From Micromonospora avicenniae (GTDB taxonomy: Bacteria; Actinomycetota; Actinomycetes; Mycobacteriales; Micromonosporaceae): a stretch of DNA of 64,000 bases. Positions 59,424-64,000 of the stretch are shown piece by piece. A model generated the notes under the pieces. The model made no database searches, had not been told where the DNA came from, and saw only the letters and a list, made by a program, of their open reading frames with translations. Within the stretch, counting starts at the first letter, position 1. Every line of letters starts with the position of its first letter. Location: assembly GCF_900156065.1 (NCBI RefSeq), contig NZ_FTNF01000016.1, positions 1 to 64,000 of the forward strand, given 5' to 3'. A program made the position numbers and the translations under genes.

Positions 59424-61616
59424 GTGCTCGGAACCGGCCTCCTGGCCTGGGTGCATCACCGTGACCCGGGGTACGTCGTCCTACGGCGTGCCGCCCGGCT
59501 GACCCTCGTCGCGTCCATCGGCTTCTACGGCGGCCGCTACGGTGCGGGTGACCCGACCCTGGCCACGTACGCGCTCTTCGGCGCCGTCTCCATGGGCGCC
59601 TTCACCCAACTGCCGGGCCCGCCCGGTGAGCGCGCCCGGATCCTGCTCCTGGCGCTACCGGCGGCCTGGGTACTGATCTCCGTGGGCACCGTGCTGGCGG
59701 GTAACGTCTGGGCGGCATCGGGTGGGATGCTGGTCATCGGCTTCACCGTGGCGTTCGCCGGCACCGGTGGGCCGCGCCTGGCCGGCCTGGTCGGCGCGTT
59801 GCAACTGTTCTACATACTCGCCTCCTTCCCCCCGTACCAGCCGGACACCCTGCCGCAGCGGCTGATCGGCGTGACGCTCGCGGTGGTGCTGCTCGCCATC
59901 GCCGAGGTGCTGCTCTGGCCGGATCCGGTTCCCGTCTCGTACCGCCAGCGGGTCACTCATGCTGTGAACCGCCTGGCGGCGCTGCTCGACGGGACCACGC
60001 GGCTGCTCTCCGGCACCGGAGGCGACCCGCGCGAGCGGACGGCGTGGCAGGAACAGGCCGCAGAATCGGTGGCCCGGCTCAGACTGGCGGAGTTTCCGTC
60101 GGCGGAGCGGCCGACCGGTTCCGCCCTACGCGACCGTGGGCTGCGGGGGTGCGAGGCGGCGCTGCGGGGGATGGTCGTCAAGGTGCGGCGGATCCTGACG
60201 GAAGCCCCGGCGCAGCCGCCGGCCAGTCTGCCGACAGCGCGGCTGCTTCGGGCGTGCACCGACGCGACCCGGGCCGCGGGCGTGACCCTGCAGCGCGGGG
60301 GGCCGCCGGCGTCCCTCGACGACCTGGACGCCGCGGTCGGCGTGTCCGAGCGGGCGTTCCCCACGACCTCGGCGGACCTGCCGCGGCTGTGCCTGGACGC
60401 CGGGGCACTGGGCCTCGCCGACCAGGTGCGTATCCTGGCCCTCTGCGCCCGAGCCGCCGTCGGCATCCCGACCTCGGACGAGCATCCTGCGGTGGCCGCC
60501 TACCAGGGGGTGGTCGGCAGCGTGCGGCAGCGCGGGTGGCGCCTGTACTGGCGGCAGTTCGGGGCGCACCTGACGTTCCGCTCCGCCCTGTTCCAGACGG
60601 CGCTGCGACTCGCCGTGGCGCTGGCCGCCGCCCGGGTGATCGCCGGCGTGCTGCCTCTGCAGCACGGCTTCTGGGTGCTGCTGGCGACGCTCACCGTGCT
60701 GCGCACCTCGGCCGTGGACACCCGCACGGCGCTGCGGCCGGCCGTGCTGGGCACCATCGCCGGCGCGCTCGCCAGCGGCGCATTGATGCTCTTCGTCAAC
60801 GGATCGATCGTCTACGTCGTCGCGCTGCCGGTGACCATGGTGCTGGCGTTCACCCTCGGCCGGCTACTGGGTCCGTCCTGGGCGCAGGCGCTGTTCACCC
60901 TGCTGCTCACGTTCGTCTTCGCTCAGCTCGCGCCCGCGGGCCCCCAACTCGCCGAGGCCCGCCTCGTGAACGTCCTGGTCGGTGCGGCTGTCGGAATCCT
61001 CGCCGGCGTGCTCGTGTGGCCCCGTGGCGCCCGCCACGACCTGCGGAGGAACACCGCCAGTTACCTGCGGGCGATCGGGGACCTGGTCGAACAGGCCGTC
61101 GAGGGGACGCTCGGCGGTCCGCGACCGGTTGGCGCGCTCAGCCGGGCCATCCGGGCGGCGGCGCTCGCCGACGCCTCCTACGCCCAGTACCACGGCGAAC
61201 GACACGATCCGCACTCCGGCGGGGTGGACTGGCAGGCCGTCATCGCCGTGGGGCACCACGCGCTGCACGGCCTACCGGCGACGCTGTTCCGGAATCCACC
61301 CGGCTGCCTGGCCGACTGGCCGGAGACGGCCGCGCATCTGCACGGCGTCGCCGTCCAGGTGCGATCGGCGTTCGACGAGATCGCCGACCAGATCGCCCGC
61401 GGCGACGTGCCGCACTCCGCGCTCGTCCCGACCCGTTGCGTGGACGAGCTGAACCGCGTCCGTCCGTTGCTCGACGAACGCGGCGCAAGCCAACAGATCC
61501 GGCACCTCGTCGAGGTGAACTTCCTGCTCGCCAACCTCGGTGATCACATCGCGCAGGTCAGTTCGTCCGACCGTCCTCAGCCGGGACGGAGTTCGTCGCC
61601 GGAGGGGGCGAGGTGA
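59424..61616 (+). CDS. FUSC-family aromatic-acid exporter-like membrane protein
   Basis: The 730-residue protein has two blocks of about five to six helices (residues about 15-170 and 370-520), each followed by a soluble helical region. The second block begins FRSALFQTALRLAVALAAAR and includes HGFWVLLATLTVLRTSA, typical of the FUSC/YccS-like family. Relatives export fusaric acid or aromatic carboxylic acids. GTG 59424 follows GGAGG by six bases; an upstream ATG at 59379 (MDNWPG) is possible. The 3' end overlaps the convergent TetR gene by 59 bases. Confidence 0.85.
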   Translation: MLGTGLLAWVHHRDPGYVVLRRAARLTLVASIGFYGGRYGAGDPTLATYALFGAVSMGAFTQLPGPPGERARILLLALPAAWVLISVGTVLAGNVWAASGGMLVIGFTVAFAGTGGPRLAGLVGALQLFYILASFPPYQPDTLPQRLIGVTLAVVLLAIAEVLLWPDPVPVSYRQRVTHAVNRLAALLDGTTRLLSGTGGDPRERTAWQEQAAESVARLRLAEFPSAERPTGSALRDRGLRGCEAALRGMVVKVRRILTEAPAQPPASLPTARLLRACTDATRAAGVTLQRGGPPASLDDLDAAVGVSERAFPTTSADLPRLCLDAGALGLADQVRILALCARAAVGIPTSDEHPAVAAYQGVVGSVRQRGWRLYWRQFGAHLTFRSALFQTALRLAVALAAARVIAGVLPLQHGFWVLLATLTVLRTSAVDTRTALRPAVLGTIAGALASGALMLFVNGSIVYVVALPVTMVLAFTLGRLLGPSWAQALFTLLLTFVFAQLAPAGPQLAEARLVNVLVGAAVGILAGVLVWPRGARHDLRRNTASYLRAIGDLVEQAVEGTLGGPRPVGALSRAIRAAALADASYAQYHGERHDPHSGGVDWQAVIAVGHHALHGLPATLFRNPPGCLADWPETAAHLHGVAVQVRSAFDEIADQIARGDVPHSALVPTRCVDELNRVRPLLDERGASQQIRHLVEVNFLLANLGDHIAQVSSSDRPQPGRSSSPEGAR

Positions 61617-62157
61617 TGATCCGCGCGAACAGCTCGGCTGCCGCGTCGGCTGTCTCCCGGTCGCCGGTGATGAGCAGGTCGAGCAGGAGGCCGCGGGTCG
61701 CGGCCAGGGCGAGCCGGGCCCGAAGACGGGCTTCCGTCTCGTCGAACCCGAGCCGGCCGAACACCTCCTCGACCGGTCCGGCCCAGGCGGCGATCACCGA
61801 GGCACGGAACGGCTCGCCCCAGGACCGGTCGTAGAGCGCCTGCGCGTAGATCTCGAAGAAGAGCCGTTCCGCCGGTGCCAGATCGGGGTCGGCCAGGCGT
61901 CGCCAGAAGCTGCGGCTGACCTCGGTCGGATCATCCGATCCGGTCGCGAGCGTGCTGAGCGTCTGCCGCTGCTCCGCCTCGATCCGCCCGACGACCTGGG
62001 CGAGCAGGCCCTCCCGGCTGCCGAAGTGGTAGAGCAGCATGCGGTGACTGGTGCCCGCACCGGCGGCGATCTCCCGAAGGCTGAGCCGGCTGAAGCCCCC
62101 CTCCTTCAGGAAGGCGACGCACCGGTCGAGCAGCGCGACGCGCGGGTCAGCGGCCAT
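61558..62157 (-). CDS. TetR-family regulator
   Basis: The 199-residue protein has an N-terminal helix-turn-helix (LSLREIAAGAGTSHRMLLYH followed by FGSREGLLAQV) and a helical ligand-binding domain. Its start overlaps the preceding SRPBCC gene by 11 bases, so the pair is one operon. The palindrome upstream of that operon fits autoregulation. The last 59 bases overlap the FUSC gene on the other strand. The ligand is unknown. Confidence 0.9.
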   Translation of the reverse strand: MAADPRVALLDRCVAFLKEGGFSRLSLREIAAGAGTSHRMLLYHFGSREGLLAQVVGRIEAEQRQTLSTLATGSDDPTEVSRSFWRRLADPDLAPAERLFFEIYAQALYDRSWGEPFRASVIAAWAGPVEEVFGRLGFDETEARLRARLALAATRGLLLDLLITGDRETADAAAELFARIITSPPPATNSVPAEDGRTN

Positions 62158-62611
62158 CCGCCGTCGCCGTGTCGCCCGCTTCCGGAGCGTCACGCGACTC
62201 GGCGGCGGCCTTGAGGCCGGCCGCCTCCAGTCGCACGTACCGCCGGGTCTTCGCCGAGATCAGCAACGCGACCAGCCTGGCGAGTGGACCGGTCTGCCGG
62301 ATGCCGATGCTGATCCGGGTCGCCCCGCCCGCCTCGCTCTCCAGCCGGTGGTACGCGACGGTACGCACGCCGGGCGCGTGCGCCTCCCAGACGTACGACT
62401 CCCCCTCGCGTACCTCGCGCACCTGCCAGATGTTGACCGGGAGGCCGGGCTGCCGGATGCGGAAACGGTTACCCACGGCGAGCGCCGGACCATCGAGCGG
62501 TTCGACGGACGTCATCGACGCCGTCCAGCGTGGATATGCGGTCACGTCCGCGAGCGCGGCCCAGGCACGGCCGCGTCCGGCCGTCGTGACGACAGTCTCC
62601 GCGTAATCCAT
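62147..62611 (-). CDS. SRPBCC (START-like) family protein
   Basis: The 154-residue protein has the polyketide-cyclase/dehydrase-like pattern: AETVVTTAGRGRAWAALADV, TAYPRWTASM, GNRFRIRQPG and WEAHAPGVRTVAYHRLE. The fold binds hydrophobic ligands in a cavity. ATG 62611 is part of the right end of a TetR-type palindrome. It is cotranscribed with the TetR gene and may bind or modify the same ligand. Confidence 0.8.
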   Translation of the reverse strand: MDYAETVVTTAGRGRAWAALADVTAYPRWTASMTSVEPLDGPALAVGNRFRIRQPGLPVNIWQVREVREGESYVWEAHAPGVRTVAYHRLESEAGGATRISIGIRQTGPLARLVALLISAKTRRYVRLEAAGLKAAAESRDAPEAGDTATADGR

Positions 62612-62627
62612 GTACCGGATGGTACAT
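62610..62627 (-). promoter_or_regulatory. TetR-type operator overlapping the SRPBCC start codon
   Basis: ATGTACC-GGAT-GGTACAT has perfect 7-bp arms with a 4-bp centre. The start codon of the SRPBCC gene lies within its edge. The location indicates direct blocking of transcription start or translation of the SRPBCC-TetR operon. Confidence 0.65.
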
Positions 62628-62641
62628 CGACGCATCTGCCT

Positions 62642-63262
62642 CTATTCGAAGCGGGAGGTGTCTCCTGCCCCATGGCGCAGGATCTCCGGCTCGTCCTCGG
62701 ACAGGTCGATCACGGTGGTCGGTTCCTTGCCGCACTCGCCGGCGTCGAGCACCGCGTCGACGAGATGGTCGAGCCGTTCCTTGATCTCCCAGCCCTGGGT
62801 CATCGGCTCGTCGTCGCCGGGCAGGATCAACGTGCTCGACACCAGCGGCTCGCCGAGTTCGGCCAGGAGCGCCTGGGTGACCGCGTGGTCCGGCACGCGC
62901 ACGCCGACGGTGCGCTTGCGGGGATGCAGCATCCGACGCGGCACCTCCCGGGTGGCCGGCAGGATGAACGTGTAGCTGCCGGGAGTCGACGCCTTCACGA
63001 GGCGGAAGACCGAGTTGCTGACCTTGACGAACTGGCCGAGCTGCGCGAAGTCCCGGCACACCAGGGTGAAGTGGTGGCGCTCGTCGAGCTGCCGGATCTG
63101 GCGGATCCGGTCGAGGCCGTCCTGGTTGCCGAGCCGGCAACCGAGGGCGTAGCAGGAGTCGGTGGGGTAGGCGATTAGGCCACCGCCGCGGACCAGGTCG
63201 ACGACCTGGCCGATGGCCCGGGGCTGCGGGTTGTCCGGATGCACGTCGTAGTACCTCGCCAT
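62642..63262 (-). CDS. YciO/Sua5-family protein (L-threonylcarbamoyladenylate-synthase type)
   Basis: The 206-residue protein has the YrdC-like fold: GGLIAYPTDSCYALGCRLGN, FTLVCRDFAQLGQFVKV, TPGSYTFILPATREVPRRML and GVRVPDH. This matches the YciO branch more than the essential TsaC/Sua5 branch, because the C-terminal Sua5 domain is missing and the length is about 206. The family makes threonylcarbamoyl-AMP for tRNA t6A; whether YciO-type proteins do so in vivo is uncertain. The gene is 30 bases upstream of the SRPBCC start in the same direction. Confidence 0.85.
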   Translation of the reverse strand: MARYYDVHPDNPQPRAIGQVVDLVRGGGLIAYPTDSCYALGCRLGNQDGLDRIRQIRQLDERHHFTLVCRDFAQLGQFVKVSNSVFRLVKASTPGSYTFILPATREVPRRMLHPRKRTVGVRVPDHAVTQALLAELGEPLVSSTLILPGDDEPMTQGWEIKERLDHLVDAVLDAGECGKEPTTVIDLSEDEPEILRHGAGDTSRFE

Positions 63263-63309
63263 GCGTCGAGACTAGTGCGCCAGGAAAGCCCGCAGCCCAC
63301 GCGCCGCCG

Positions 63310-64000
63310 TCAGCTTGCGGTGACCTCGCGGGAGGCGTACCGGTTTCGGGCCGAGCCGAGCCCGGAGGCGATCGTGGGCACGCCGAGGGCGACCAGCACC
63401 GCCAGCGGAACCACCCAGCTGCCGGTGGCGTCGTGCAGCGCACCGATAGCGAAGGGGCCGACGGCCGCGAGGATGTACCCGGAGCACTGCGCCATGCTCG
63501 ACAGTTGTGCGGCGTGCCGGGCGTCCGGCGCGCGCAGCACGATGAACATCACCGACAGGCTCAGACCGGCGCCCTGCCCCACACCCAGCAACGCCATCCA
63601 CAGATAGGTGTTCGCTCCCGGCTCCACCAGGAGGCCGGCAAAAGCGACCATGGTCAGCAGGGCGCTCAGCAGCACCAGCACGCCGGGATGGAACCAACGG
63701 TGGGCCAGCATCGGGGTGAACAACGCTCCGACGATGGCGGCCAGGCTGGAGAAGGAGAGCATCCAGCCGGCCGTACCGGACGACATCCCCGTGCCGGTGA
63801 GAACCGTCGGCAGCCACGCCGCCGCGGAATAGAAGACCAGCGACTGGGCCGCGAAGTAGAACGCCACGAACCACGCCACGGGATGCGTCCAGAGCCCGCG
63901 TACCACCTGGTCACTGACGTCGCCACCGGGCGACCGGGACATACCCGCGCGCTCGCCCGCGGTCCGGTGCCGCAGCTGCGGCAGCCACACGAGCACAGCC
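63310..64000 (-). CDS. MFS transporter (CynX/NimT type), 3' part only
   Basis: The frame is open to the window edge, so only the C-terminal 230 residues or so are seen. They contain six helices and family-like motifs (VAFYFAAQSLVFYSAAAWLP, QGAGLSLSVMFIVLRAPDAR, HAAQLSSMAQCSGYILAAVG) of cyanate/nitroimidazole-type MFS proteins. The gene ends 47 bases before the YciO start in the same direction. The substrate is unknown. Confidence 0.8.
   Translation of the reverse strand, partial: AVLVWLPQLRHRTAGERAGMSRSPGGDVSDQVVRGLWTHPVAWFVAFYFAAQSLVFYSAAAWLPTVLTGTGMSSGTAGWMLSFSSLAAIVGALFTPMLAHRWFHPGVLVLLSALLTMVAFAGLLVEPGANTYLWMALLGVGQGAGLSLSVMFIVLRAPDARHAAQLSSMAQCSGYILAAVGPFAIGALHDATGSWVVPLAVLVALGVPTIASGLGSARNRYASREVTAS

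Overview
The window is high-GC (roughly 70 % by eye) actinobacterial chromosome. Gene content (LacI/TetR/MarR/XRE regulation, a furA-katG pair, an rpf gene behind a ydaO-type leader, GTG starts, leaderless-looking promoters, an MsiK-dependent type of sugar ABC system) fits Micromonosporaceae such as Micromonospora; that assignment is an inference. I saw no tRNA, rRNA, CRISPR array, insertion sequence, integrase or phage gene. It reads as ordinary chromosome-arm sequence with many small transcription units and a few decayed gene remnants.

Layout. (1) 0.15-15.3 kb, all on the minus strand: a carbohydrate locus with sugar-binding lipoprotein, two permeases, GH127, a GH121-like giant enzyme, a GH43 with discoidin modules, then a small exported WxL-like protein and a DUF916-type membrane-anchored protein. 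The gene set and order parallel the Bifidobacterium longum hyp locus for beta-L-arabinooligosaccharides of hydroxyproline-rich plant glycoproteins. LacI-like operators lie upstream of the binding protein and between GH127 and the GH121-like gene, and perfect hairpins separate several genes. (2) 15.9-28.5 kb: LysR/EamA divergent pair, ABC exporter, XRE-cupin regulator and DHA2 efflux pump, MarR/NmrA divergent pair around a perfect operator, NhaA, a secreted vanadium haloperoxidase-type enzyme, and WrbA. (3) 28.7-39.8 kb: proteins of unknown function, a membrane protein-histidine kinase-response regulator operon behind a near-perfect palindrome, a SEC-C protein, an AAA-ATPase remnant, a lipoprotein, a small RNA-ligase-family protein and an aldo/keto reductase.

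(4) 39.8-46.0 kb: a complete oligopeptide-type ABC operon (oppC-oppA-oppB-oppD-oppF order on the minus strand). (5) 46.7-49.4 kb: furA-katG with a leaderless-looking promoter. (6) 49.7-56.7 kb: an immunity-like protein, an MFS pump with a MerR-type 19-bp-spacer promoter, rpf with its c-di-AMP riboswitch, an O-methyltransferase, GNAT and ABM proteins. (7) 56.8-64 kb: secreted GH84, FUSC membrane protein, a SRPBCC-TetR pair behind a TetR-like palindrome, a YciO/Sua5 protein and a truncated MFS gene at the window edge.

The most interesting element is the first region: an import-and-hydrolysis system for plant arabinooligosaccharides, with a WxL/DUF916-like surface pair (otherwise typical of Firmicutes) directly downstream of the secreted hydrolases. 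Family calls rest on motif reading and remembered family knowledge; no database search was run.
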